Shown here piece by piece: positions 1-9,100 of a stretch of 64,000 bases of DNA (its first letter is position 1; each line of letters begins with the position of its first letter). Made by a program: the position numbers and the translations under genes. The DNA lies in the NCBI RefSeq assembly GCF_001653565.1, contig NZ_LYPB01000091.1, positions 1 to 64,000 of the forward strand, written 5' to 3'. The notes under the pieces were generated by a model. That model worked only from the letters and a program-made list of their open reading frames with translations. It made no database searches and was not told the DNA's origin. This stretch comes from Paenibacillus oryzisoli (GTDB lineage Bacteria > Bacillota > Bacilli > Paenibacillales > NBRC-103111).

Positions 1-80
1 CTAGCTACAAAGGTGGCCTGGCCCCTCCCTTGGTTGGACTTTCACCAACTAGATAATGCGTGCCTCTGGGCACGCCACAC
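1..80 (-). mobile_element. 5' end of a probable group II intron (rest outside window)
   Basis: Read on the minus strand, the sequence starting at 80 begins GTGTG, the usual 5' end of a group II intron. It continues with a short hairpin (GCGTGCC/GGCACGC) and then the segment TCTAGTTGGTGAAAGTCCAA, which resembles domain I of bacterial group II introns. The intron would run leftward out of the window, so no ribozyme core, domain V or reverse transcriptase can be seen. The call rests on remembered motif similarity only. Confidence 0.6.
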
Positions 81-82
81 AG

Positions 83-121
83 AAAAGGCTATACCGAGGA
101 AATCTCGGAATAGCCTTTTTT
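83..121 (-). terminator. Rho-independent terminator of the minor-pilin operon
   Basis: A long inverted repeat (AAAAGGCTAT...ATAGCCTTTT with an inner CCGAG/CTCGG stem and one T:T mismatch) lies just after the last pilin-like gene. The probable intron starts two bases beyond its 3' arm. Confidence 0.75.
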
Positions 122-135
122 AACATTGATTTGTT

Positions 136-1953
136 CTAGTGCGTTTGAACTTTCTTGCTTGTTTTCAGGTTAATCCCTCTTACACGTGGAAGGCCAACAT
201 TCTGGTTAGTGAAAATGTCCTGTTTGTAATCAATGATAAAGCGTGAAAATTTTTCATCATTGGTTTGTCCTAAGGCAACAATTTTAGAGTTTATATCCGG
301 CTCGGTATTTCCTCTTAAAGCATTAATCGTTAGATCTCCCCTCGCAAAGAATCCGCCTTTTATCCAGAACACTGAGCCTACTCCATACAACTCAGCATCA
401 TCCTCTGTATAAAAGAAAGCATCTAGTCTAGTAATATCATCACTTGTACTAGGATATCCAGAAGAAGGAAGAGGTTTAAACGAATTCACACGAGTAATTA
501 ATATTTTACCCTTTGACATGAGCAACAACTCTTTATTGTTAAGACCTTTAATACTCGCATCACTGATTTCCACACCAGTGGTAATTTTCAATGGAACAAC
601 ACCTGCTTTACTATCCGAAGAAGTCGCTTGATAATTACTAAGCGAAAAGATCGTAGCATCAATATCGACGTTCCCTTGAATATTCACATTCCCTGTAACT
701 AGAATATTCCCTCTGATTTTTATTGGCGAATTATCTGCTGTAGGCTCGATGTTTAAGTCACCATCAATAATAAACCAATTGCTATTACAATAGGTTTCTA
801 AACAAGGAGCAGCATTTGATAAATGTCCTGTTCGGCTCCCCTTCGCATCAGGGGTATATATAAGTTGCGAAAATGTTCCCCCTATACCCATATTAAAATT
901 ACCTTTGTAGAGCACAGTAATACCGCCTAGCTCGAATGTGTTTATCGTATCGATAAACGTTTGAAGCCTAGTATTATAGTTTTTTACATCGTCAACTTCT
1001 GGATTGAGCGGCAAACTTGGTAACTTCTGCGGTTCAGGTAAACTATCATCGATATAAGTTATTAAATTAGGGATACTTTCATAGTACTTTCTTTGGACAA
1101 GTGTTCTTAAAGCACTATCCCCGTGTAGAGCCTCCGTTACCTTATCTATAAATGATTCATCCATATTCAGCTGAACAAAGCTTTCCTTTGACTTAAATTG
1201 CACATTATCTTTCTCCGTGTTCAGGATAACAGGAATTGTTGTTACACCCGAGTCCGACGTATGACTTATAGACATATAATTGTTGGTGCAATCTATTGTT
1301 CCATTCTTCCCATCACAATAGGTGAATTTATCAAAGGATTGTACAAAGGCTCTTCCATTTAAAACCGGAAACTTTGTTGACTCACTTTTTTCATTTGGGT
1401 CGTTATAGAGATAGTTAGCTTCATTTTTAATTTTCAGTTTATCACCTGCATACAAATCACCATTCAGAAAATAAGGTGAACCATTCAGGATGAGATTCCC
1501 TTCCGAACCTGCAGCATAATTCAGCATATCCGGATAGGTATTAATTGTTATTTGCTGTTTAAGTGTCCTTTTCACGCCGTTTACGGTAGCTGTAGCTTCT
1601 ACGAGGACGACAGGTGGGTTACCGCTGACACTTGCATTAATCACAGGTTTCTCTTGATAGTCCGTCTCCATAATATTCCCATTAATAATGGGCAGAATTT
1701 CATCTCTAATTTGATACGAAATCGCATCTGGACTAATATCCTCACCATCTAAATTAGCTTTAAGAATTGCTACTGCTTCATTCAATGCTTTCTCAGCAAG
1801 ATGTAAACTTTGCACATCCCTTTGCTTTGTTTCCGTTCTTATCGCCCCCCCTAAACTTGCGCTAAGAACAGCCATACCCAGCATAGTAAATACAATAATC
1901 ATAAAAAGAACGATTAACAGTGCTGCACCTTGTTCATCTTTCCAGCGATTCAC
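136..1953 (-). CDS. PilX-like pilus assembly/minor pilin protein, large
   Basis: A 605-residue protein. Its N-terminus (DEQGAALLIVLFMIIVFTML) resembles PilX-type minor pilins: a short charged leader, then one hydrophobic helix at about residues 8-35. The rest should be exported. Residues about 400-500 contain short alternating V/I-G segments (GNILVTGNVNIQGNVDID) that suggest a beta-helix or bactofilin-like fold. The start is GTG at 1953 behind AGGAGGGG. It is the last of three pilin-like genes, 11 bases after the previous stop, and a terminator follows. It is much longer than ordinary PilX, so the C-terminal part may be an adhesive or tip domain (inference). No pilus motor or secretin gene is in the window. 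Confidence 0.65.
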   Translation of the reverse strand: MNRWKDEQGAALLIVLFMIIVFTMLGMAVLSASLGGAIRTETKQRDVQSLHLAEKALNEAVAILKANLDGEDISPDAISYQIRDEILPIINGNIMETDYQEKPVINASVSGNPPVVLVEATATVNGVKRTLKQQITINTYPDMLNYAAGSEGNLILNGSPYFLNGDLYAGDKLKIKNEANYLYNDPNEKSESTKFPVLNGRAFVQSFDKFTYCDGKNGTIDCTNNYMSISHTSDSGVTTIPVILNTEKDNVQFKSKESFVQLNMDESFIDKVTEALHGDSALRTLVQRKYYESIPNLITYIDDSLPEPQKLPSLPLNPEVDDVKNYNTRLQTFIDTINTFELGGITVLYKGNFNMGIGGTFSQLIYTPDAKGSRTGHLSNAAPCLETYCNSNWFIIDGDLNIEPTADNSPIKIRGNILVTGNVNIQGNVDIDATIFSLSNYQATSSDSKAGVVPLKITTGVEISDASIKGLNNKELLLMSKGKILITRVNSFKPLPSSGYPSTSDDITRLDAFFYTEDDAELYGVGSVFWIKGGFFARGDLTINALRGNTEPDINSKIVALGQTNDEKFSRFIIDYKQDIFTNQNVGLPRVRGINLKTSKKVQTH

Positions 1954-1964
1954 GAGTTCCCCTC

Positions 1965-2501
1965 CTAGAATCCAAATCGACTCTCTGTCGTTATCTGATG
2001 TAGTTGCTGCTTCTGGTCACTCTGTTGAAGTACAAGAACAATACTGATTAATCCATCCGTACACGAGGTGGCCCTACCACAATCCAATTCGATTTTGGAA
2101 CCCGCCAACAAGTGTGACTTCAGATCTGAAATAGCTCCTATCCCCTCTGCATCGGTATCATTCTTGATAAAGAGGGTCCCATTTTTTATTAGAATTTGTT
2201 TATTAGGCACGGTTTCTGTAACGAATGTCCCCTTACGTTCTAACGTTAAACCATTATCATTCACATTGTTTCGAACAGAAGTAGGACCATACGTATATAA
2301 CTCGGACATAATAGTCGACATGAGGATGTCTGCTTCATCACGCAAGGAATTCTCAACTGTCACTTTGTTGTAAGCCGTAAACCCAAAGGTGATAACACCA
2401 TATATCGACCCCATGACAAGAGATAGTATCGTTAAAGTGGCAATAAGCTCAATCAAGGTCATTCCCTGATCATTTTTAATTAATTTAACGAATTTGCTCA
2501 T
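1965..2501 (-). CDS. Prepilin-type protein, PilW-like
   Basis: A 178-residue protein with a class III prepilin signal: a short basic leader, then QG^MTLIELIATLTILSLVMG, with Glu at position +5 of the mature protein and one hydrophobic helix. Such proteins are cleaved by a prepilin peptidase and join a type IV pilus or pseudopilus. The rest is a probable pilin globular domain with two cysteines (CGRATSC). ATG 2501 is preferred over ATG 2510 because it lies about 10 bases after GAGGGG. The gene overlaps the end of the upstream prepilin gene by 17 bases, so the two are probably translationally coupled. Confidence 0.7.
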   Translation of the reverse strand: MSKFVKLIKNDQGMTLIELIATLTILSLVMGSIYGVITFGFTAYNKVTVENSLRDEADILMSTIMSELYTYGPTSVRNNVNDNGLTLERKGTFVTETVPNKQILIKNGTLFIKNDTDAEGIGAISDLKSHLLAGSKIELDCGRATSCTDGLISIVLVLQQSDQKQQLHQITTESRFGF

Positions 2502-3045
2502 TGATGACATACCCCTCTACGAATGCTTCATTTCTCCGATTGGGATCTGACGCTGATTTAACATTCACGCGAATTGGAATCAAATATTGAATCGCTTTCC
2601 CGTTTAATGCACTTTTTTGTGAATTTTCCTGATCAATTTTTTTCTGATAAGTAATGGTAATTTCATAATCGCGTCCATTAATATTCGGCGACAAAATATT
2701 TTGTATACCAGAAAAGTTCATTAGATAGTCTCTTTTTTTACTTTGCGAACAATGTAATGCACTGTCATATGAGCAACCTGCAAACGTAATAACTGGATTC
2801 CCGTCTTCCACTTCGTCCACATTAGCAAAATAATCCCTCACATCCGTAAAGCGCTGCTTTTCCATATAAAATAAAGCGTTACGCGCCAAATTAACCATCA
2901 CAGTCTTATTCTGATTACCTTTGTTAAACGACATGGCGTTGATGAAAAAGGACATCATAGCAAGTGAAGCCACCGACAGAATGACAGTTGCAGCTAACAC
3001 TTCAATAAGCGTGAAACCCTCATCGTTCGCTTTTCGTTTATTCAT
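2485..3045 (-). CDS. Prepilin-type protein, PilV-like
   Basis: A 186-residue protein with a clear prepilin motif, EG^FTLIEVLAATVILSVASL, near the N-terminus. Family knowledge places it among minor pilins that start pilus assembly (PilV/GspI type). The mature part contains a Cys pair (CSYDSALHCS). The chosen start is ATG 3045, about 10 bases after GGGAG; in-frame starts further upstream lack a good ribosome site. It is first in the three-gene operon. A promoter with an extended -10 lies about 60 bases upstream. The match is to the family signature only; there is no hint of the pilus it serves. Confidence 0.7.
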   Translation of the reverse strand: MNKRKANDEGFTLIEVLAATVILSVASLAMMSFFINAMSFNKGNQNKTVMVNLARNALFYMEKQRFTDVRDYFANVDEVEDGNPVITFAGCSYDSALHCSQSKKRDYLMNFSGIQNILSPNINGRDYEITITYQKKIDQENSQKSALNGKAIQYLIPIRVNVKSASDPNRRNEAFVEGYVINEQIR

Positions 3046-3103
3046 CTCTATCGGACTCCCATTTCTCATATTATCGAATAAATGCAACTATATACCTAGG
3101 ACT

Positions 3104-3112
3104 ATTATACCA
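3104..3112 (-). promoter_or_regulatory. Extended -10 promoter element for the pilin operon
   Basis: On the minus strand TGGTATAAT fits an extended -10 (TGnTATAAT). I found no good -35 at 17 bases, as is common for this promoter type. It is the only strong -10 between the neighbouring terminator and the first prepilin gene. Confidence 0.5.
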
Positions 3113-3134
3113 TATACCCAATATAAACAGCCAT
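3105..3134 (-). other. Possible 9-codon leader ORF upstream of the pilin operon
   Basis: AAGGAGG is followed after six bases by ATG and nine codons (MAVYIGYMV) to a TAA that overlaps the -10 above. The ribosome site is strong for so short a frame. It would be expressed only from a promoter further upstream, so it may be chance. Confidence 0.2.
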
Positions 3135-3189
3135 GTATCCTCCTTATAAAATGACAAATCGGGCACTCTTCGTATTTCCCGCCAATACC

Positions 3190-3224
3190 AAAAAGCCTCA
3201 CTCCCTTATGGAGTGAAGCTTTTC
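3190..3224 (-). terminator. Terminator of the acyltransferase unit
   Basis: Stem AAAAGC-TTCACTCC / GGAGTGA-GGCTTTTT with a 5-base loop, ten bases after the stop of the YdjM-like gene. On the minus strand a T-run follows. Confidence 0.8.
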
Positions 3225-3233
3225 CTGCTTATT

Positions 3234-4229
3234 TTACACGTACGGTGGATCCCAAGCCTTTTTATCCATCCCGATTCGATCACTAACCACATTCATATTA
3301 CCATCCAACTGCACGTCCACTCCGAAAGATAATTTGCGTTTATACCAGAAGCGCATGTCTCGCCACTGTACTTCATAACCGCCATTCTTTTCTTTCCAGC
3401 TCACATATACATTTTGAGCATAATGGAGGAAAGAACGAACACCTTCTGTACTCATGGTTGCTTTCACAATTGGATGAGAGCCCTGAGAATTGTAATTTTT
3501 CCGGCTATACTGTTCAAGAACAATGACCTTCCCTGAGCGAAGTTCACCCAGATAGAAACTAGTGTCACTCTCATAAATAAACTGCCAATAAAACCAACTT
3601 AAACTGGGCACGAGACGACAAACCCCTGTAGTTAGCTTTAACTCCTTCTGCACAAGCTTCTCCAAAGCTTTCCGTTGAGAGGCTTGCGTCGCAATATACA
3701 AAATCGTGGCTGCGAATATCAGCGCATACATCTCACCAATATGGCTGCCTGCCTCTCCCCGCCAAACGACAAACCATAAAATTGCACCTACCGCGTGAAG
3801 CACAAACAAGAAAGGATCATATAGGCACAGTGTATCCAAATGAATCCACTTTTTCGTAAAAGGCCGCAAACATTGGACTCCATAGACATTCAACGCATCT
3901 AACCCAACATGGCAGACCACTGCTAGAAACGTCCACAGAAATAAGCTAAAGTAATGCTCCCATACACCAAACACCGCGGCGAGCGGCAAGCTAATCAATA
4001 GTGGCCATATGAATAATGCTGGTAATGAATGTGTCACACCTCGATGAATGCGAACATAGCTGCCATATCCTCGCAAGCGGGCTACTGTATCAAAATCCGG
4101 TGCATACGACCCCACTAGAGTCCCAGCTAGAATTGCCTGTACTAGTGTTGGCTCTTGAACGACGCCAGGTGCCAAACACGCAAGTCCTGCAAGACTAATG
4201 CCAAATAATAAGTGGCTTCCTGAATCCAT
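3234..4229 (-). CDS. YdjM/DUF457-family membrane protein (putative metal-dependent hydrolase)
   Basis: A 331-residue polytopic membrane protein. Features of the family seen here: APDFD near residue 45, HRGVTHS near residue 63, and a later HVGLDALNVYG segment, with several hydrophobic helices between them. Family members (PF04307 type) are annotated as membrane-bound metal-dependent hydrolases, but their substrates are mostly unknown. The C-terminal 130 residues are soluble and mixed alpha/beta. The start is ATG 4229 behind GGAGGGG, 17 bases after the stop of the LpxL-like gene, so it is the last gene of a three-gene unit that ends at a terminator. Shared operon structure suggests a role in handling the lipid made by the two acyltransferases (inference). 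Confidence 0.7.
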   Translation of the reverse strand: MDSGSHLLFGISLAGLACLAPGVVQEPTLVQAILAGTLVGSYAPDFDTVARLRGYGSYVRIHRGVTHSLPALFIWPLLISLPLAAVFGVWEHYFSLFLWTFLAVVCHVGLDALNVYGVQCLRPFTKKWIHLDTLCLYDPFLFVLHAVGAILWFVVWRGEAGSHIGEMYALIFAATILYIATQASQRKALEKLVQKELKLTTGVCRLVPSLSWFYWQFIYESDTSFYLGELRSGKVIVLEQYSRKNYNSQGSHPIVKATMSTEGVRSFLHYAQNVYVSWKEKNGGYEVQWRDMRFWYKRKLSFGVDVQLDGNMNVVSDRIGMDKKAWDPPYV

Positions 4230-4246
4230 TCTGAACCCCTCCGTCC

Positions 4247-5170
4247 TTATGCTCTTGCTTGCTGGTGCACGTTCTCCCATCTCTCATGGGCATTAAACCA
4301 ATAAAACCAAGAAGCTGGCTGTTCACGAATAACCCGTTCGATAAAGTTATTCAGAATAAGATTCGTATCTGCCCTAGCCGAACGCGAAGCAGCTTGAGCG
4401 GTTTGGGCATGCAGATTTAATGGAGAGCCAACGATAAGTTGATGCTTAAAATTTCGCTTTCTGTATCCATAAAAAGGAACAATTGGCACTTGCTGCTCAA
4501 GTGCTAACATTGCCGCACCTTCAGGTGTTCGGGTAACTCTACCGAATAATTTGGATACAGGAAAGGAAGATCTCCAGAAATCGCCTAGCAGAAACACAAC
4601 GCCACCGGATTGTACGTGCTTTTTCAAAGTCCGATATAACTCCAGCGGAGGAACACGATCGTAATCCAAGCCTTTACATCCTAATTCTGCGAATTTCATA
4701 TACAAAGGCAACAATTCTGGACTGCCAGCCGAAGCCACAGTAAGACAATTATACCTTTTCGTAAAATACCAATAATAACTGAAGAAATTGCCTACATGCG
4801 GCGCATAAATGATAAACCCTTTCCCATTGGCTAATTGCTGCGCTTCCTGCAAGTACTCTTCTCCTTGCAGTTTAAAATTACTTTCATGCAGGCGATCCGA
4901 CATTAACAGAATTTCACAAAGCGAGTAAACGACATTTCGTACATAACGCCTTCTAATTGACCTTAGCTTCCGTTTGGAAATCGGGAATAGAAGATCAGCC
5001 AGATTTTGTTCCACGCGCTTTAGAAACTCGTTACGCGAAACTACACACAATAATGCGGCTAGCACGGCACAAAAGAAGGACATCAGCCACAATGGAAAGA
5101 TTGGCAACACGCGCGCCAAACGGCTTTGTCTACCATTATCCAAAGTTAGTTTGGCAATCCATTCGTACAA
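4247..5170 (-). CDS. LpxL/HtrB/PatA-family lysolipid acyltransferase-like protein
   Basis: A 307-residue protein with one N-terminal hydrophobic segment (about 22-45) and an LpxL-type acyltransferase core. Visible marks are APHVGN around His125 and the block GDFWRSSFPVSKLFGR followed by TPEGAAMLA and VPIVPFYGYR. LpxL in Gram-negatives acylates lipid A and PatA acylates mycobacterial mannosides; both use an HX4(D/E) motif. Here position +5 from His125 is Phe130 instead of Asp/Glu, so catalysis is uncertain. The start is TTG 5170, seven bases after GAGGAGG. It follows the OlsB-like gene by 17 bases. The likely job is a second acylation of the product of that enzyme (inference). Lipid A itself is not expected in a Gram-positive. 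Confidence 0.7.
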   Translation of the reverse strand: MYEWIAKLTLDNGRQSRLARVLPIFPLWLMSFFCAVLAALLCVVSRNEFLKRVEQNLADLLFPISKRKLRSIRRRYVRNVVYSLCEILLMSDRLHESNFKLQGEEYLQEAQQLANGKGFIIYAPHVGNFFSYYWYFTKRYNCLTVASAGSPELLPLYMKFAELGCKGLDYDRVPPLELYRTLKKHVQSGGVVFLLGDFWRSSFPVSKLFGRVTRTPEGAAMLALEQQVPIVPFYGYRKRNFKHQLIVGSPLNLHAQTAQAASRSARADTNLILNNFIERVIREQPASWFYWFNAHERWENVHQQARA

Positions 5171-5187
5171 GATAAGTCCTCCTCGTC

Positions 5188-5961
5188 TCAGTCAGCTGGC
5201 AGAAAGTGTCGTTTATATCGACTTGTAATTTTATCTTTTTGAAAAATAATGAAAAAATCTACTGTTCCGAATAACACATCGTAGGCGGGATCCCCACCAA
5301 TTTCTGCCCCAAGCCACTGGTAACCTTTCATCAAAGGAGGCAGCTTCCGAAACAGTTCTTTTTCATTGCCAGCTAGTTCAATCTGAGATAAACCAGTGAT
5401 CCGATGCGTCTCAAGAGGCTTAATCCCATAGCGATCCGTCAATACTTGCTTTCGGAGAAGCAGGGTGTAAATTTCATTCAATTCTTCTATCGTCGGGATG
5501 TGAACACTTGCACAACCGATTAAATGTGTATATGAGCTATTGTGAATATAACTTGCGATCCCTTCCCACAGCATGCCAATCGCTCTACCGCCGCGGTGTT
5601 CAGGCGCTATACAGCTTCGGCCTAATTCCAAGGACTGCTTTTTCAAACTGCTATAGCTATCCAAATTAAATTCCGTTTCCGAGTAAAAACCGATCGTCTC
5701 CAATGCCCGATTACCGGGAAGCAGACGATACGTGCCTATTACCTGATCTGACTTTAGTTCTTTAACAATGAGGTGATCACAATATTCATCGTAGGCATCC
5801 ATTTCCAATCTACTTTCATTTCGTAGACGTAAATTTTTCTCTTCCTCCACGAAAACCTGATAACGCAATCGCATCGCTTGCTCAATTTCTTGTGAATTCC
5901 TCGCAAGCTTCACCATCAGCTTGGCAGGTTGTGGCGCCGTCAATAGAGGTACTCCATTCAT
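5188..5961 (-). CDS. OlsB-like GNAT N-acyltransferase (acyl-ACP:amino acid type)
   Basis: A 257-residue protein of the OlsB/hemolysin-like GNAT branch (Acetyltransf_5 type). Diagnostic blocks are MRLRYQVFVEE, MDAYDEYCDHLIV, VIGTYRLLPG, GFYSETEF and LELGRSCIAPEHRGG, followed by the C-terminal block F-x-K-D-K-ITSRY. OlsB enzymes join a 3-hydroxyacyl chain from ACP to the amino group of ornithine (or glycine in related enzymes), making a lyso-aminolipid. Substrate and chain length cannot be read here. It is first in the unit with an LpxL-like acyltransferase and a YdjM-like protein. Alternatives are N-acyl amino acid synthase or another acyl-ACP-dependent GNAT. Family call strong, substrate open. 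Confidence 0.8.
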   Translation of the reverse strand: MNGVPLLTAPQPAKLMVKLARNSQEIEQAMRLRYQVFVEEEKNLRLRNESRLEMDAYDEYCDHLIVKELKSDQVIGTYRLLPGNRALETIGFYSETEFNLDSYSSLKKQSLELGRSCIAPEHRGGRAIGMLWEGIASYIHNSSYTHLIGCASVHIPTIEELNEIYTLLLRKQVLTDRYGIKPLETHRITGLSQIELAGNEKELFRKLPPLMKGYQWLGAEIGGDPAYDVLFGTVDFFIIFQKDKITSRYKRHFLPAD

Positions 5962-6072
5962 TCTTCCTCACGCCTCTCAACTAGAGTTTACAAATCCAGA
6001 TTAGCAAAGCTTTATTTTCTGGTGATATGCTGGTTGTGAAGGTTTTGTAAGCTTTGAGATTTTGATGTGAAA

Positions 6073-6110
6073 AAACAAAAAAAACAATCCGCCAAAGGCG
6101 AATTGTTTTC
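6073..6110 (-). terminator. Terminator of the SLH surface protein gene
   Basis: Stem AAAACAATTCGCC / GGCGGATTGTTTT with a 3-base loop and a T-rich tail on the minus strand, about ten bases after the stop. Confidence 0.85.
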
Positions 6111-6120
6111 GTAGAACTTA

Positions 6121-9100
6121 TCAATTGATAAAATTTAAATAAATTAGTAATCGCTTCAACATGACCGCCGCTTGCGCTCGAGTCGCATAGGCATTGGGGT
6201 TAAGCTGTGTCTCTGTGACACCTTGGATTAATCCGGTTTGAAGGGTGAACGCCATTGCTTGCCTTGCCCAGTTGTCGATTGCATGTTGATCTACAAATGG
6301 CGTAAGAACGGTATCCTGGGCATCATTTACTTGCTGGCTGCCTGTGATTTGAATCGTTCTATTGATCATGGCCGCCATCTGTTCACGGGTCACTTGCAGT
6401 AAGGGGCGAAAGGTTCCATCTTCAAACCCCTCGATCAGACCAGCTTTAGCTGCTGTATTGACCATCTGGGAATACCAATCATTGTCTTTAATATCCTGAA
6501 AAGCAGAGGTTCCAGCATCCGATCCGTTTACTTCGATACCTAGGGCACGAATGAGCAAGGTTGCAAATTCAGCACGAGAAATTTCCTTCTCAGGTGCGAA
6601 ATTTTGCTCATCTACCCCAGTAATGATCCTTTTGGAAGCCAGTTTCTCAACATCTTCTCGTGCCCAGTGCATCTTCATATCTTCGAAATGCTTATCCTTC
6701 TGAATGATGGTATATAATCCACCATATTGATCTTTAATAACCATCTTCCACGCTCCGTCGCTTCCTGTTAAGAGTGATGGCACGAAGGTTACCTCTCCTG
6801 TTTCGACATGTAAGCGAACAGCAGTTACATTCGTTGAATAAGAAGTACCTGGAAGAGTGATCGACCTCTCCACTTGCATGTTCTCATAATGACGAAGCGG
6901 AACACCACCAACTTGAATGTCAAACTCAATTGGATTGGTCAGCAGCAAAGCCGTTTGTTCGGCAGCAGCTCTTTCTTTCAGCGTTTCTGCAAGTTGATTT
7001 GCTTCGTGTCGGATAATCACAGAGAAAATGCCATTAGAAGCTTCTGCTTCTCCTATATGATTTTTGAAAAGGAGCAATGGAATTGTAAACTGAATAGCAT
7101 TCATATCCAATTGGATATTCCCGTTCATAGCTTGCAAATCATTCCATACATTGGATGCAAATTCGACGATTGTCGTATCATGATCATCTTGAATTGGTAA
7201 CACCAATGAGGAAGCCGTCCCCTCATTTAATGCGATAACTGCCTCACGCAACTCACTTACATCGGTATGGAATCTAGAGAGCATACTGCCATCAGGAGCT
7301 GCTTCACGTACGCGCTGACTGGTAATAAGGCGTGCCAGTGAACCCGAAGACCTCGCAACTCCTGTTAACGTGTAATTTACACTAGGTCCCGTAGTGGACC
7401 AATTATTCGCTAAATCTCCGGCTTCAACTTTAAAACTCAAATTGGCACCTGCCGCCAAGCCTGTTAATTGCGTACTGAGCTCACTTCCACTCACCGTTGT
7501 TAGAAGCTCCGAATCCTTATATATCCGATAAGAAATAACGCCTACATTGTCTGTTGCTGCCGACCAAGTTAACGTAACAGATGAACCCGAACCTGGTGCA
7601 ACTGTTACATTGGAGCCATAATTCCAAGTTGGAGCTGCTATGTCTTTGAAGCCTACTGTGACATAAATCGTTGTAGAGAGTCCATTATAAGTTGCAGTAA
7701 TGATAGCGCTCCCCGCACTTAATGCTGTGATATAACCGTTACTACTTACCGTAACGACAGATGAATTTGAACTTGTGAAGCTCGTATTAGAAGTTACGTC
7801 ATTGACATTATATTGCGAGTCATACGCAGTTATTTGAAGATACTGTGACCCATTTACTTCCAGATTAATCGAACTTTCATCTGCTTCAATTCGACTAACC
7901 GTCGTTGTCACATTCACACTCGCCGATGCTGTGTAACTGCCATAAAATGCTGTAATCGTCGTTACACCAGGTGAAATGCCTGTCACCATGCCATTTGAAT
8001 TTATACTAGCCACAGCCGGATTTGAACTTGTATAAGTCAGACCCGTTGTCAAGATTTGTGTACTGTTATCATTTTTGTACCCAGTTACATAAGGAGAACG
8101 AATTGCACCTGATTGGAGTGAATACGAATAAGAGTCAAAAGCTATCCGATTCAAATTTGCCAAAGCTGAGGATACCGTTACGCTGGCTGTCGTCGATTGT
8201 CCGTTAAAAGTTACCGTTAACGTTGTTGAACCAGGGGCAACTCCCGTGATAACGCCATTTGTATTGACTGTAGCAACAGCTGTATTCGTAATTCTGTAGG
8301 TGGCTCCAGATTGGATTGTAAAGCTATTACCATTCGCGTAAACTCCGGTTAAGTAACTAGCTTTCGTTTCACTTGGTTGCAGACTATAACCTTCATTATC
8401 CAAATATATACGTGATAGCGTTTGTGGATTGGAATTCGAATTCAAACCTCCATCTGGTCCGTATATTTGAAATTCCGCCACGCTTGCATACCCTCCTGAG
8501 GCTACACGCGTAGTAGTTAATCGAAAGTATCGTGCCGTGACATTCCCTTCATCCACATAGCGCGGATCTCCTGCTTGCATGTTCCCCGTTCGATCCGTAA
8601 AGGTATACCATGTAATGCCATCTATGGAGAAATCAATTTTATAACCATATATATCCTGGATATTTGAATACGTTGTTTCAAAGCGCTGAACATTGCGAAG
8701 TTGCCCCAGATCCACAATCAGCCATTGAGGCAATGATGTACCGCTAGGTGCCCAACTCGTCAACAATTGACCATCCACAGCCTTGTCAGATCCCCAGGAA
8801 CCTGAAAAACTAGATAGGGCAACCGTCGTCTTATTTTGTGATAGAAGCGTCAGTGCCTCATTCGTTGCATATACGCGAAAATCAAACACACTGGCTTGAT
8901 CTCCTGGTGAGCCAACACCTACTACTTGTAATCTGACGAATCTTGCAAGAACATCGCCATTGTCCGTGTAATAAGGGAAATTGACAGCAGTATTTGCAGA
9001 ACGATCTGCGAAAATACTCCAATTGATACCATCCAATGAAGATTCAATCTTGTACGCATAGGAACTATTTACGTGCTCAAATACAGTTTCGACACGTGAA

